The notes beneath the pieces were generated by a model, which saw only the letters and a program-made list of their open reading frames with translations, did no database searches and was not told where the DNA came from. Made by a program: the position numbers and the translations under genes. Of a stretch of DNA of 64,000 nucleotides, positions 1 to 9,347 are shown piece by piece. Position 1 is the stretch's first letter. Each line of letters begins with the position of its first letter. Origin of the DNA: Aromatoleum tolulyticum (GTDB lineage Bacteria; Pseudomonadota; Gammaproteobacteria; Burkholderiales; Rhodocyclaceae). The stretch covers positions 1 to 64,000 of the forward strand of contig NZ_FTMD01000008.1 of the NCBI RefSeq assembly GCF_900156155.1. Reading direction: 5' to 3'.

Positions 1-79
1 ACAACGTTGATAGGTCGGGTGTGGAAGCGCAGTAATGCGTTAAGCTAACCGATACTAATTGCCCGTGAGGCTTGATCCT
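1..79 (+). rRNA. rrl: 23S ribosomal RNA, 3' end (partial)
   Basis: The first 79 bases match the conserved 3' terminus of bacterial 23S rRNA: a GGGTGTGGAAGCGCAG-like segment, then a GCGTTAAGCTAACC-like segment, ending in CCGTGAGGCTTGATCCT. The gene is cut by the left window edge. The end is placed by analogy with the E. coli terminus and may be off by a few bases. A spacer of about 90 bases without a tRNA separates it from the 5S gene. Confidence 0.95.
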
Positions 80-166
80 ATAACCCTGGATCGACAGCGA
101 ACTCAACACGCAAAAATACAATCACACCCCCACACACTCTACTTCCCCCACTTTGTGACCCTTTAC

Positions 167-283
167 AGTCTGACGACCATAGCGTCCTGGAACCACTCCT
201 TCCCATCCCGAACAGGACAGTGAAACAGGTCCGCGCCGATGATAGTGCTCTTCGTGAGTGCGAAAGTAGGTCATCGTCAGACT
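167..283 (+). rRNA. rrf: 5S ribosomal RNA
   Basis: The ends pair perfectly: AGTCTGACGA at the 5' end with TCGTCAGACT at the 3' end, forming helix I. The interior has the 5S landmarks CCATCCCGAAC, AGTGAAAC and GCCGATGATAGTG, and the length is about 117 bases. It follows the 23S 3' end directly, so this is the distal part of an rRNA operon. Confidence 0.95.
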
Positions 284-293
284 ACCTACTCCC

Positions 294-333
294 AAAAAAG
301 CCGCTCTTCCTACTCAGGATCAGCGGCTTTTTT
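294..333 (+). terminator. rRNA operon terminator
   Basis: AAAAAAGCCGCT and AGCGGCTTTTTT form a 12-bp inverted repeat around a 16-base loop, ending in a T run. It sits 10 bases after the 5S gene, as expected for an intrinsic terminator closing the rRNA operon. Confidence 0.9.
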
Positions 334-438
334 GCGTCTACCGCGTGCTGGATGTCGGGTAGGCCAGTTCATTCTGCTAGGATTTGGCGACCCCCGCTGC
401 ATGGGGATTGCGATCGTTTCTGTTGTAGGTATCAGTCA

Positions 439-1398
439 ATGGCTCTCACGGACCAAGCGCAAGCGTTGCTGGACATGGTGTATCGGGTCGGTGCCCCGCG
501 GTTTCACGAGCTTACGGTCGCTCAGGCGAGGCATTCGTTCGAAAAGCTGCAATTTGTGTTCGGCGGCGAGCCGGAGGCGGTCGCTTCGACGCTGGAAGTT
601 CCAATGGCGCGCCCCGACGGCAGCGCTCTTCTTGCTCGTCTTTATCGGCCGCTCGAGGCAGATCCGGCCGAGGCGCTGCCCTTGCTGATCTATTTCCATG
701 GTGGTGGATGGTGTGTCGGCAGCGTGCAAAGCCATGACTCACTGTGCAGGCAGCTCGCGAATCGGGCTGGATGTGCGGTGCTGTCGGTCGATTACAGGCT
801 GGCGCCGGAGCATCCTTTCCCGGCTGCGGTTGAGGATGCGCTGTTCGCGGTCGAGTGGGCACGGGCGAATGCCGAACAGTTGTTGGTGGATCCGGGGCGG
901 TTCGGATTGGGCGGGGATAGCGCAGGAGGGAATCTTTCGCTGGTGACGGCCCTCATGCTCCGCGATCGGGCGGCGGCTGCTCTGCGTGTCCTGTGTCTGA
1001 TTTATCCCTGCACCGAGATAGAGAGCAGTCGCCCCTCACGCGCCCTTTTTTCGTCCGGTTATTTTCTTGATCGCGAAAGTCTCGTGTGGTTTTTCGAGCG
1101 CTACCTGCCGGGCGGGCAGGCGAACGACTGGCGGGCCTCGCCCATGAAGGCCCGCTGGCTGGGTGATCTGCCGCCGATGCTGTTGGTAACGGCGGAGTGC
1201 GATCCGCTGACGGACGACAGCGTGGCGTTTGCCGACCGGGTCCGCGCGGAAGGTGGAAGCGTCGAGCATCTGAGCGTTGACGGCATGGTGCATGGCTTCG
1301 TTACCTTGGGAAAGTGGTTTCCCGAGGCGTCACAGGTGGTCAACCGGATCGCAGTGCATCTGCGCCAGCGGCTCACGCCGACAGTAGACGCCGCCTAG
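439..1398 (+). CDS. alpha/beta hydrolase, HSL-family esterase/lipase
   Basis: A 319-residue cytoplasmic-looking protein of the hormone-sensitive lipase (bacterial family IV) esterases. The oxyanion-hole motif HGGGW lies near residue 90, the nucleophile elbow GDSAGG near 164, and an acid/His pair (ECDPLTDD and GMVHGF) near the C-terminus. All three catalytic elements are visible, so it should be active on short-chain acyl esters; the substrate cannot be read from sequence. The start is the ATG that gives normal family length; an in-frame extension reaching back into the 5S gene is artefactual. It stands alone after the rRNA terminator and ends 185 bases before the sugar-transferase gene. No link to the EPS genes is implied beyond proximity. 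Confidence 0.85.
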   Translation: MALTDQAQALLDMVYRVGAPRFHELTVAQARHSFEKLQFVFGGEPEAVASTLEVPMARPDGSALLARLYRPLEADPAEALPLLIYFHGGGWCVGSVQSHDSLCRQLANRAGCAVLSVDYRLAPEHPFPAAVEDALFAVEWARANAEQLLVDPGRFGLGGDSAGGNLSLVTALMLRDRAAAALRVLCLIYPCTEIESSRPSRALFSSGYFLDRESLVWFFERYLPGGQANDWRASPMKARWLGDLPPMLLVTAECDPLTDDSVAFADRVRAEGGSVEHLSVDGMVHGFVTLGKWFPEASQVVNRIAVHLRQRLTPTVDAA

Positions 1399-1583
1399 GG
1401 CAGGACCCATTCGTGGGGATACGGTGCTCCACGAAAGTTGAGTTCGGAACGGCGTGACCTGTTTAACAACGACGGCAAGCGTAAAGCGCTAGAGTTTCCC
1501 CGACGTACCACGGAATGTGGCGGCCCGCCGCGGCGTGCGATCACGCACGATCAAGGGTAGGCCGTGTGGCGGGGAGATGCGCG

Positions 1584-2969
1584 ATGTTGAAGGTGCTCAA
1601 ACAATATGTACCGTCGCACGCGCTGCAACAAATAGTCTTCGACGCGTCGATCCTGTTCCTGGCTGTTCTGCTTGCGACCGCCCTCCCATTGCGCGGCAGC
1701 GCGGTGGACTGGAGGGTGATCGTTCCATCTGCATTGCTCTTTGCCGTGCTGATGATCATGTTGAATGGCGCTCTTGGCCTTTACCGCGGGGGGGCAGTGG
1801 AGGGGGGCGTTGGGCGCGCCGTCTCTCGTATTCTGGTGTCGGTCATTGTGAGTGTCCCGGTTGCGTTTGCCGTCTTCGCGGTTCTGCCGTGGACATACTT
1901 CGAGTCCGAGGCGGTGCAGATTTCCGTTGTTCTGCTGTTGGGAGCGCTTCTCGTCTTGCGCGGCTTGGCGAACCGGCGCGGTGCGACGTCCGCGTTCGAC
2001 CCGCGAGTGCTGATCATTGGAACAGGTGCTGAAGCGCAGGCTGCTGCCCGGTCCTTGGGGGCACGAGGAGCGAGTGCGGATATCGTCGGATTTTATCGAT
2101 CGGTTGGAGAGGACTTGCCCGCCGTTGATCCGGAACAGATTTTTTCGGAAGGGGAAGGTCTTCTCGAGATGGTCAGGCGGCTCCATGTGAGCGAAGTCAT
2201 CGTCGCCGTTCGGGAGCGCAGGGGGGGGGTGCTTCCGATCCGGGAGCTGCTCGAATGCAAGCTAAGGGGGGTGAAGGTTCTTGACCTGTCGTCATTCTTC
2301 GAGCGCACGCATGGGCAGGTACCGATTGATTCATTGAAGGCGAGTTGGCTCATATATGGCGACGGGTTTCGCCAGGGGGCCGCGCGCAGGACCGTCAAGC
2401 GGTGCTTCGATTTGTTTGCGGCGTCGATCCTGCTGATTCTTGCGCTGCCCGTCATGTTCGTGACCGTGTGCTCCATTCTGCTGGAGGACGGGCGGCCGGT
2501 ACTGTTCCGGCAGGAGCGTGTGGGGCGGGGGGGGCGAGTATTCAAGGTGATCAAGTTCCGCAGCATGAGGCAGGACGCCGAGGGGGATGGAACACCGCGG
2601 TGGGCGCAACTGGGCGATGAGCGCGTGACCCGTGTCGGACGTGTCATCCGACGTCTTCGGATCGATGAACTGCCGCAGCTGTTCAATGTGCTGTCGGGTG
2701 AGATGAGTCTGGTCGGACCTCGACCGGAGCGTCCGTATTTCGTCGATCAGCTGACGCGGGAGATCCCGTTCTATTCGGTGCGTCACAGCGTCAAGCCGGG
2801 GGTAACGGGCTGGGCCCAGGTACGTTATCAGTACGGTGCTTCTGTCGACGACGCTATGCAGAAATTGCAGTACGACCTGTATTACGTGAAGAACCACAAT
2901 CTGGCCCTGGACATCCTGGTCCTTTTCGAAACGGTCCGGGTTGTGCTGACGGGCGAAGGAGCGCACTGA
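1584..2969 (+). CDS. priming sugar transferase, EpsB_2/TIGR03013-like (PEP-CTERM/EPS locus)
   Basis: A 461-residue polyprenyl-phosphate sugar-1-phosphate transferase that would start repeat-unit assembly of an exopolysaccharide at the inner membrane. Several hydrophobic segments occupy about the first 130 residues. A nucleotide-binding-like middle (VLIIGTGAEAQ) follows, and the C-terminal 200 residues are the bacterial sugar transferase domain with KRCFDLF, FRSMR, DELPQLFN and SLVGPRPE. The ATG at 1584 is chosen because GGGGAGA precedes it and the protein then begins just before the first membrane segment. It lies 92 bases upstream of prsK. Transferases of this subgroup are typical of the EPS loci that carry prsK, prsR and prsT. 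Confidence 0.85.
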   Translation: MLKVLKQYVPSHALQQIVFDASILFLAVLLATALPLRGSAVDWRVIVPSALLFAVLMIMLNGALGLYRGGAVEGGVGRAVSRILVSVIVSVPVAFAVFAVLPWTYFESEAVQISVVLLLGALLVLRGLANRRGATSAFDPRVLIIGTGAEAQAAARSLGARGASADIVGFYRSVGEDLPAVDPEQIFSEGEGLLEMVRRLHVSEVIVAVRERRGGVLPIRELLECKLRGVKVLDLSSFFERTHGQVPIDSLKASWLIYGDGFRQGAARRTVKRCFDLFAASILLILALPVMFVTVCSILLEDGRPVLFRQERVGRGGRVFKVIKFRSMRQDAEGDGTPRWAQLGDERVTRVGRVIRRLRIDELPQLFNVLSGEMSLVGPRPERPYFVDQLTREIPFYSVRHSVKPGVTGWAQVRYQYGASVDDAMQKLQYDLYYVKNHNLALDILVLFETVRVVLTGEGAH

Positions 2970-3061
2970 ACCGTTGCCGATCAGGGGCGCTCGGTTGTTG
3001 TGTGCATTGGATGATCTCCCGCAAGTGTGAAGCTTTGCGCCGCTAAGGTCAGGGGACTGAT

Positions 3062-5143
3062 TTGTCTGAATTGGCAGGGGTGGCATACAGCATCGCTTTC
3101 AGTGCATATGCGCTGTTCGGGCTTTACCTGCTTCCTGGCTGGCGCAAGCGGCCGCGCGGTGGCTTCCTCTTGTTAGCTGTCGGGGCGAGTGCCCTGTGGG
3201 CTCTTGCCAACGTCTTTGTCGTCCGGAACCCCTCATCGATGGCGCATACGCTGGCCTGGGTGAGTGACACTGCTCGTCAGGTCTGCTGGTTGGCGTTGGT
3301 CATCACGCTGGTACAGACGGTCAGCAAGGGCACCGTGCGCTGGCCGATGGTCGTTGCGGCCATCGTTGCATTCGCCCAACTGCTCGGTGTCTTCGGTATC
3401 GAGGCGGGCTTTCTCCCGCTCACTTCCTTGCATTTGGGCAGCTTCCTTGCGGGAGCGGTGCTGGGGCTGGTACTGGTCGAGCAGCTCTTCCGGACCGTAC
3501 CCGCGGAATCGCGCTGGGCCGTGAAGCCGCTGTGCCTGGCGTTATCGGCTGGTTATGTCTTCGAGTTGTACCTTTTTGCGGACGGGTTCCTGTTCGGCAT
3601 TCTGGATGCAGATGTATGGGCAGTGCGCGGCATCGCTCATGTATTGACGTTACCGCTCATCGCCGTGTCGGCGGGCCGCAATCCCGATTGGGTTTTCCGC
3701 ATCACGGTTTCGCGCCAGGCGGTGTTCCATTCGACTGCACTGGCTCTGTCCGGCGCCTACCTTCTTATCATATCTGCCGCCGGGTATTACGTCCGCTTTG
3801 TCGGCGGCGATTGGGGGCGGGCTCTCCAGCTGACCCTGCTATTTGCCGGCCTGCTGCTTTTGAGTGTGTTCCTGGTCTCAGGGGCGCAACGAGCACGACT
3901 GCGCGTTTTCTTGAACAAGCACCTGTTCCCGTATCGCTACGACTACCGAAGCGAGTGGTTGAGATTTACGCAAGCCCTGTCCTCGGCAGACGGTGCGCTT
4001 GATTTGGGGGAGTCAGTGATCAAGGGGCTGTCCGATCTCGTCGAGAGCCCCGGAGGCGTGCTGTGGCTTCGGGAGTCGGGTGGGCATGGCTATTCCGTTC
4101 ATTCTCGGCTCAATCATCCGGCGATTGCCGTGATGGAAGACGAGGGCAGCGCATTCTGTCGCTTCCTTGCGGAACGTGAATGGGTAATCAACCTCGAGGA
4201 GTACCGATCCGGGGCGACCAACTATGAAACGCTGGTTCTTCCGGTGTGGTTGTCGGAGATTTCCAGCGCGTGGCTGGTTCTTCCGCTGAAATCCGGGGGT
4301 GTCCTGGTGGGTTTCGTGGTGCTTAGTGCGCCACGGACGCCGGTGGACGTGAATTGGGAGGTTCTCGATTTACTGAAAACGGCGCAGGCCCAGGCGGCGA
4401 GTTATCTGTCGCGCATGCAGGCGATGGAGGCGCTGATCGAGTCGAGGAAGTTTGATTCGTTCAATCGCATGTCCGCATTCGTTGTCCACGATCTGAAGAA
4501 TCTGGTTTCGCAGCTCTCCCTGATGTTGAAGAACGCGGAGCGTCACAAACACAACCCGGCGTTTCAGGAGGATATGCTGGAGACGGTTGCGAACGTCGAA
4601 TCGCGCATGCGCGGCCTGATGGCGCAGTTGCAGGAGAAGCGTTCGATCGATCCGCCGCGGCGTGTGGAGCTCAATGCGCTGGTAGAACGCCTGAGGCAGG
4701 CAAAGCGTCACCAGCGTCCGACGATCGACTTTGAGGCGGGCGACGGGACGGCGGTCGAGGTGATCGCGCACCCCGACCGACTTGAACGTGTCATCGGCCA
4801 TGTGTTGCAGAATGCGCTGGAAGCGACAGCAGGCGATGGTAGGGTGACGGTGAGCATCATGCCGACGGGAGACGGTTCGGTGGTCTTGAGCGTCGATGAC
4901 AATGGATGTGGAATGTCGAAGGAATTCGTTCGGGAACGCTTGTTCCGTCCGTTCCAGTCGAGCAAGACAGGAGGAATGGGCATCGGTGCATTCGAGGCTC
5001 AGCAATACATTCGGGAGATTGGCGGTAGCATCGCGGTCGATAGCGAACCCGGGAAGGGGACTCGCGTAGCGATTACGTTGCCGGTGGTTGCCCGCGAAAC
5101 GCGGGATGAAGTACAGGCGGCGGTAATGACGCAGGGATCATGA
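3062..5143 (+). CDS. prsK: PEP-CTERM system sensor histidine kinase PrsK
   Basis: A 693-residue membrane sensor kinase, partner of the adjacent response regulator. About the first 280 residues form multiple transmembrane helices; a GAF-like cytoplasmic region follows, then the H-box VVHDLKN with His476 as probable phosphoacceptor, and an ATPase domain with DDNGCGM and GMGIGAFEAQQ. The layout and H-box match the PrsK family (TIGR02916) found with exosortase/PEP-CTERM systems. The start is TTG at 3062, six bases after AGGGG. The stop overlaps the next ATG by four bases (ATGA), implying translational coupling. The stimulus cannot be read from the sequence. Confidence 0.9.
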   Translation: MSELAGVAYSIAFSAYALFGLYLLPGWRKRPRGGFLLLAVGASALWALANVFVVRNPSSMAHTLAWVSDTARQVCWLALVITLVQTVSKGTVRWPMVVAAIVAFAQLLGVFGIEAGFLPLTSLHLGSFLAGAVLGLVLVEQLFRTVPAESRWAVKPLCLALSAGYVFELYLFADGFLFGILDADVWAVRGIAHVLTLPLIAVSAGRNPDWVFRITVSRQAVFHSTALALSGAYLLIISAAGYYVRFVGGDWGRALQLTLLFAGLLLLSVFLVSGAQRARLRVFLNKHLFPYRYDYRSEWLRFTQALSSADGALDLGESVIKGLSDLVESPGGVLWLRESGGHGYSVHSRLNHPAIAVMEDEGSAFCRFLAEREWVINLEEYRSGATNYETLVLPVWLSEISSAWLVLPLKSGGVLVGFVVLSAPRTPVDVNWEVLDLLKTAQAQAASYLSRMQAMEALIESRKFDSFNRMSAFVVHDLKNLVSQLSLMLKNAERHKHNPAFQEDMLETVANVESRMRGLMAQLQEKRSIDPPRRVELNALVERLRQAKRHQRPTIDFEAGDGTAVEVIAHPDRLERVIGHVLQNALEATAGDGRVTVSIMPTGDGSVVLSVDDNGCGMSKEFVRERLFRPFQSSKTGGMGIGAFEAQQYIREIGGSIAVDSEPGKGTRVAITLPVVARETRDEVQAAVMTQGS

Positions 5144-6498
5144 ACGACAAGAGACGTACGCTTCTGGTTGTGGAGGATGATCCGGCACTGCAGAAGCAGA
5201 TGCGATGGGCATTCGATTCATTCGAAACCGTTGTCGCTGACGACAGGGAGAGTGCGCTCGCCCAGTTGCGTCGTCATGAGCCCGCAGTCGTCACGATGGA
5301 CCTCGGCTTGCCGCCACGCCCGGACGACGTGAGCGAAGGTTTCCGGCTCTTGGGGGAGATGCTGGTGCTGGCTCCGGAAACGAAGATAATCGTCCTGACC
5401 GGGCAGCATGATCGCGAGAATGCGGTGAGGGCGGTCGCGATGGGCGCTTATGATTTCTTCGGCAAGCCTTTTGAGTCGGAGTTGCTTGCTCTGACGATCG
5501 ATCGTGCGTTCCGTCTGCATGATCTGCAGGCCGAGAATCATCGTCTCACTGCCCAGCAGTCCAGCCCGCTTTCCGGAATCATCACGCGCGATGCCGGTAT
5601 GTTGAAGGTCTGCCGGACTGTGGAGAAGGTTGCATCTGCGAATGTCACCGTAGCCTTGCTTGGCGAAAGCGGGACGGGTAAGGAGATTCTGGCGCGCGCC
5701 TTGCACGCGTTGTCTTCACGTTCAAGGGAGCGATTCCTCGCGATCAATTGCGCGGCGATTCCCGAGAATCTGCTGGAAAGCGAGCTGTTCGGCTACGAGA
5801 AAGGAGCCTTTACCGGGGCGGCCAAGCAGACACCGGGAAAGATCGAGACGGCGCACAAGGGGACGTTCTTTCTAGACGAGATCGGTGACCTGCCGATGGC
5901 CCTGCAGGCGAAGCTGCTCCGCTTCCTGCAGGAACGCGTCGTCGAGCGCATCGGCGGGCGCGAGGAGATTCCGGTCGATGTGCGCGTCGTATGCGCGACG
6001 CACCGGGACCTCAAGGCGCAGATCCACGCAGGGCTCTTTCGGGAAGACCTCTACTATCGGCTTGCCGAGATCGTCATCGATATCCCCCCCCTGCGGGAGC
6101 GAGACGGCGATGCCGTGTTGCTGGCACATGCGTTCGTACAGCGCTTCGCGAAGGAAAACGGGCGAGGGGCCATGCATCTCGGTGAGGATGCGCTTGCCTC
6201 AATCGAGACGCATCCCTGGCCGGGAAATGTGCGGGAACTGGAGAACTGCCTCAAGCGCGCCGTAATCATGGCGGAGTCCAACCGGATCACGGCGGAGGAT
6301 CTCGGGCTCGATGCGGCGGAGGCCGAGTTGATGGAGCTAAATCTGCGTCATGTCAGGGACGAGGCCGAGCGAAGGGCGGTGATCAGGGCGTTGGCCAGAA
6401 CCAACGGCAATATAGCGCGTGCGGCCGATGCGCTTGGCATCAGCAGGCCATCTTTGTACGACTTGATGAACCGTTTTGGATTCAAGAAGGAGAGTTGA
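5140..6498 (+). CDS. prsR: PEP-CTERM system sigma-54 response regulator PrsR
   Basis: A 452-residue NtrC-type activator. It has a receiver domain (acid pocket EDD at 12-14, phosphoacceptor Asp54), an AAA+ domain with Walker A GESGTGKE at 175-182, and the sigma-54 contact loop GAFTGA at 222-227. A Fis-type helix-turn-helix (NIARAADALGISRPSLYDLM) closes the protein. An intact GAFTGA means it should open sigma-54 promoters after phosphorylation by PrsK. In Zoogloea, RpoN and PrsK/PrsR are reported to drive a PEP-CTERM gene needed for flocculation. Candidate targets with sigma-54-like promoters lie at 30.9 and 31.4 kb here. Confidence 0.92.
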   Translation: MNDKRRTLLVVEDDPALQKQMRWAFDSFETVVADDRESALAQLRRHEPAVVTMDLGLPPRPDDVSEGFRLLGEMLVLAPETKIIVLTGQHDRENAVRAVAMGAYDFFGKPFESELLALTIDRAFRLHDLQAENHRLTAQQSSPLSGIITRDAGMLKVCRTVEKVASANVTVALLGESGTGKEILARALHALSSRSRERFLAINCAAIPENLLESELFGYEKGAFTGAAKQTPGKIETAHKGTFFLDEIGDLPMALQAKLLRFLQERVVERIGGREEIPVDVRVVCATHRDLKAQIHAGLFREDLYYRLAEIVIDIPPLRERDGDAVLLAHAFVQRFAKENGRGAMHLGEDALASIETHPWPGNVRELENCLKRAVIMAESNRITAEDLGLDAAEAELMELNLRHVRDEAERRAVIRALARTNGNIARAADALGISRPSLYDLMNRFGFKKES

Positions 6499-6499
6499 C

Positions 6500-9295
6500 G
6501 TGTCCCGTCCGTTGGTTTCACCTCGGTCCAGACGGCAGGTTGCGCTGGCCGTCCTGTTTGCCGGTTTACTTGCCGGCTGCGGCGCGAGCCCTGATTCCAT
6601 GGTGGGTTCGGCCCGCGATTATCTGGCGAAGAACGATCTCCAGGCGGCGAGCATCCAGCTCAAGAATGCCTTGCAGGAGAATCCGTCACTCGCTGAAGCT
6701 CGATATCTGCTTGGAACCGTAAATCTCAGGCAGGGGAATGCGACTGCCGCCGAGAAGGAGTTTCGCCGCGCGCTTGAGTTAGGTACGCCTGCGGAGCAGG
6801 TGATCCCGCTTCTGGCGCGTGCGCTGGTGAAGATGGGGCAGTTCGAGCAGGTCATCAAGGAATTTGGAGACGCCACCCTACAGGATCCGGCGGCGAACGC
6901 ACGACTCAGGGTGAGTGTCGGCGATGCCTATCTCGAACGCAGGGATTTTCCCAAGGCACGCAAGGCGTTCGAGGGGGCGTTGACGTTGAACGACGATGAC
7001 GTTCCGGCCCGCATCGGTCTCGGTCGTGTCAAATTCATCACGGGCGACGTCGACGGTGCGTTCGGAGAGGCCGAGGCCGTGCTGGCTCGCGGCGTGGTGG
7101 GGGAGGAGGCCGGCGATGCCCATGCATTGCGCGCTGACGTGCTGCTTGCGCGAAAGCAGGCCGACGACGCACTCGCCGCGCGGCACGAGGCTGTGAAGTT
7201 TCATCCGTCATCGGTTGCGTATCACTTTGCGCTGATCACGTTACTGCTCGAACGCGGCGACATGAATGGCGCTGCGGAACGGCTCGTGGCGATGGAAAAG
7301 ATCGCTCCGAAGCATCCGCTCACCCACTATCTGTTCGCGTTGCATGATCTCCGAAGCGGTAAGGCTGCCACCGCTCGCGATCATATTGCGGAGACTGTTC
7401 GTCTGGCTCCCGAGTACCTGCCGGGCCGCCTGCTCGCGGGTGTGATTCACGCCAGCCTGAACGAGCATGTCGTTGCGCGTGAACATCTGGCGATGGTGGT
7501 CGGTCGAGCTCCTCAGAACCGGAATGCCCGGCGGGCGCTCGCACGGTCGGAACTTGGTTCAGGTAACCCCGACAAGGCGATGGAGACACTCAAGCCACTC
7601 CTTTCGGTAAAGCCCCCCGACTCCGACACCCTGCAACTGGCCGCGCGCATTCAACTGGCTCAGGGCAAGCTGGATGCGGCTTCGGAGACTTACGAAAAAC
7701 TCGTCGCAGTGCGACCATCCGACGACCTCGCACGTACGCAACTCGGGGTCGCTCGTCTGCTCGAGGGTGACGCAGCGGCCGGTCTGAGCGATTTAGAGGC
7801 CGCTTCGACGCTCGAAGGTAGTTCCGGAGCTGCCGATTTTGCGTTGGTGATGGTGCATTTGCGACAGGGGGAGCTCGACAAGGCTGCGGCTGCGCAACGG
7901 CGGCTTGAGGCAAAGCGCCCGGATGACCCCCGTACCTACATGCTGCAAGGCGGAATCGCACTTGCCAAGCGGAATGTGGCCGACGCACGGCTCTCGTTTG
8001 AGAAAGCGCTTGCACTCAGGAGCGATTACCTGCCGGCTGCAGTGAATCTCGCACGCATGGATCTGGCGGAAAAGAAGCCGAAGGATGCGCTCGACCGCGT
8101 TGAGGCAATCGTCGCCAAGCATCCTGATAACGTTGCCGCTTCTCTCCTGTTGGCGAACCTGCAAAAGGCGACCGGTGCGAACCCGGACAAGGTGCGTGAA
8201 ACCCTCGAGCGCGTGAGCCGGGCGACGCCCACGGAAGCGACGCCGAAACTGGCCTTGGCCGCGGAGGCGTTGGGACAGCGGGATGCGAAGAAGGCGATTT
8301 CGCTCGCTCAGGAAGTCATTGCCGCTCATCCGGATGATCCTCGTGCGTACGAGATGATGGGCCGAGCCCAGTTGCTGGCGGGTGATCTCCAGCAGGCGAT
8401 CACGGCATTCAACAAGCAGGTGAGTCTGCAGCCGAAACTGCCGGCACCGCTGATTCGGCTTGCGGATGCACAACAACTGGCGAAGGACTCCTCCGCCGCG
8501 GAGCAATCCTTGCGACGCGCGCTTGTTCTCAAACCGGATCTGATCGAGGCACAGCAGCGACTCGCTGCATTGCTCGCGGGTACCAAGCGATCGACGGAGG
8601 CGCTTGGGATCGCCCGCACGGTCCAGAAACAAAGACCGAAAGTGCCGGTAGGGTGGAATCTCGAAGGAGACCTGCATTTGCTCGCCAAGGACTATCCATC
8701 TGCCATCGCGGCCTTTCGCAAGTCATTGGGTGTCAGACGGGTGCCTGAGACCGTGATCAAGTTGCATGGGGCACAGATACAGGCAGGCAGGCCGGACGAC
8801 GCGGAAAAGTCCGTTGCGGATTGGTTGCGCCAGGAACCTAAAGATTTGAGGGTGCGCAGTTATCTTGCCGAACGGGCTTTTGCTGAGCACAAGCTGGAAG
8901 AGGCTGAGCGGCTGTACCGCAAGCTTGACGAGATCAGGCCCGATGCGCCCCAGATTCTCAACAATATGGCTTTGATCGCAGGCCAGCGCGGGGATCCCCG
9001 GGCCATGAACCTGGCAGAGCGGGCGGTCAAGTTGGCTCCTGAAAATCCTGCGATTCTGGACACGCTTGGCGTACTGCAGATCGATAACGGCCAGACGGAA
9101 AAGGGAATCGAGAATATCCGCAAGGCGGTTTCCCTTGCTCCCACCGCTCCAGCCCTGCGTTTGAGCCTGGCGAAGGCCTATGTCAGGCTTGGTCGGAAGG
9201 AGGATGCTACGAAGGAAGCCGAAGCCCTGTTGAAGGCGCTGCCACAGCACAGTCCCCTGCGGGCCGAGGTGACGGCGTTGAGGGAAAAATTGTGA
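6500..9295 (+). CDS. prsT: PEP-CTERM system TPR-repeat lipoprotein PrsT
   Basis: A 931-residue lipoprotein made almost wholly of TPR repeats. The N-terminus is a basic stretch, a hydrophobic core and a lipobox LLAGC, so the mature protein begins at a lipidated cysteine. TPR hallmarks (A..Y...G, A...F..AL) recur from about residue 40 to the end. Length and order after prsK-prsR match the PrsT family (TIGR02917). GTG at 6500 is taken as the start because AAGGAGAG lies six bases upstream and the signal sequence then has normal length. It starts 1 base after the prsR stop. The probable role is an envelope scaffold in polysaccharide or protein export; the exact function is not established. Confidence 0.9.
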   Translation: MSRPLVSPRSRRQVALAVLFAGLLAGCGASPDSMVGSARDYLAKNDLQAASIQLKNALQENPSLAEARYLLGTVNLRQGNATAAEKEFRRALELGTPAEQVIPLLARALVKMGQFEQVIKEFGDATLQDPAANARLRVSVGDAYLERRDFPKARKAFEGALTLNDDDVPARIGLGRVKFITGDVDGAFGEAEAVLARGVVGEEAGDAHALRADVLLARKQADDALAARHEAVKFHPSSVAYHFALITLLLERGDMNGAAERLVAMEKIAPKHPLTHYLFALHDLRSGKAATARDHIAETVRLAPEYLPGRLLAGVIHASLNEHVVAREHLAMVVGRAPQNRNARRALARSELGSGNPDKAMETLKPLLSVKPPDSDTLQLAARIQLAQGKLDAASETYEKLVAVRPSDDLARTQLGVARLLEGDAAAGLSDLEAASTLEGSSGAADFALVMVHLRQGELDKAAAAQRRLEAKRPDDPRTYMLQGGIALAKRNVADARLSFEKALALRSDYLPAAVNLARMDLAEKKPKDALDRVEAIVAKHPDNVAASLLLANLQKATGANPDKVRETLERVSRATPTEATPKLALAAEALGQRDAKKAISLAQEVIAAHPDDPRAYEMMGRAQLLAGDLQQAITAFNKQVSLQPKLPAPLIRLADAQQLAKDSSAAEQSLRRALVLKPDLIEAQQRLAALLAGTKRSTEALGIARTVQKQRPKVPVGWNLEGDLHLLAKDYPSAIAAFRKSLGVRRVPETVIKLHGAQIQAGRPDDAEKSVADWLRQEPKDLRVRSYLAERAFAEHKLEEAERLYRKLDEIRPDAPQILNNMALIAGQRGDPRAMNLAERAVKLAPENPAILDTLGVLQIDNGQTEKGIENIRKAVSLAPTAPALRLSLAKAYVRLGRKEDATKEAEALLKALPQHSPLRAEVTALREKL

Positions 9296-9347
9296 TTCTG
9301 TTCCTTCTTTCGTTTATGCCAATTATCCGTTTCCAAAGAGTGCAATC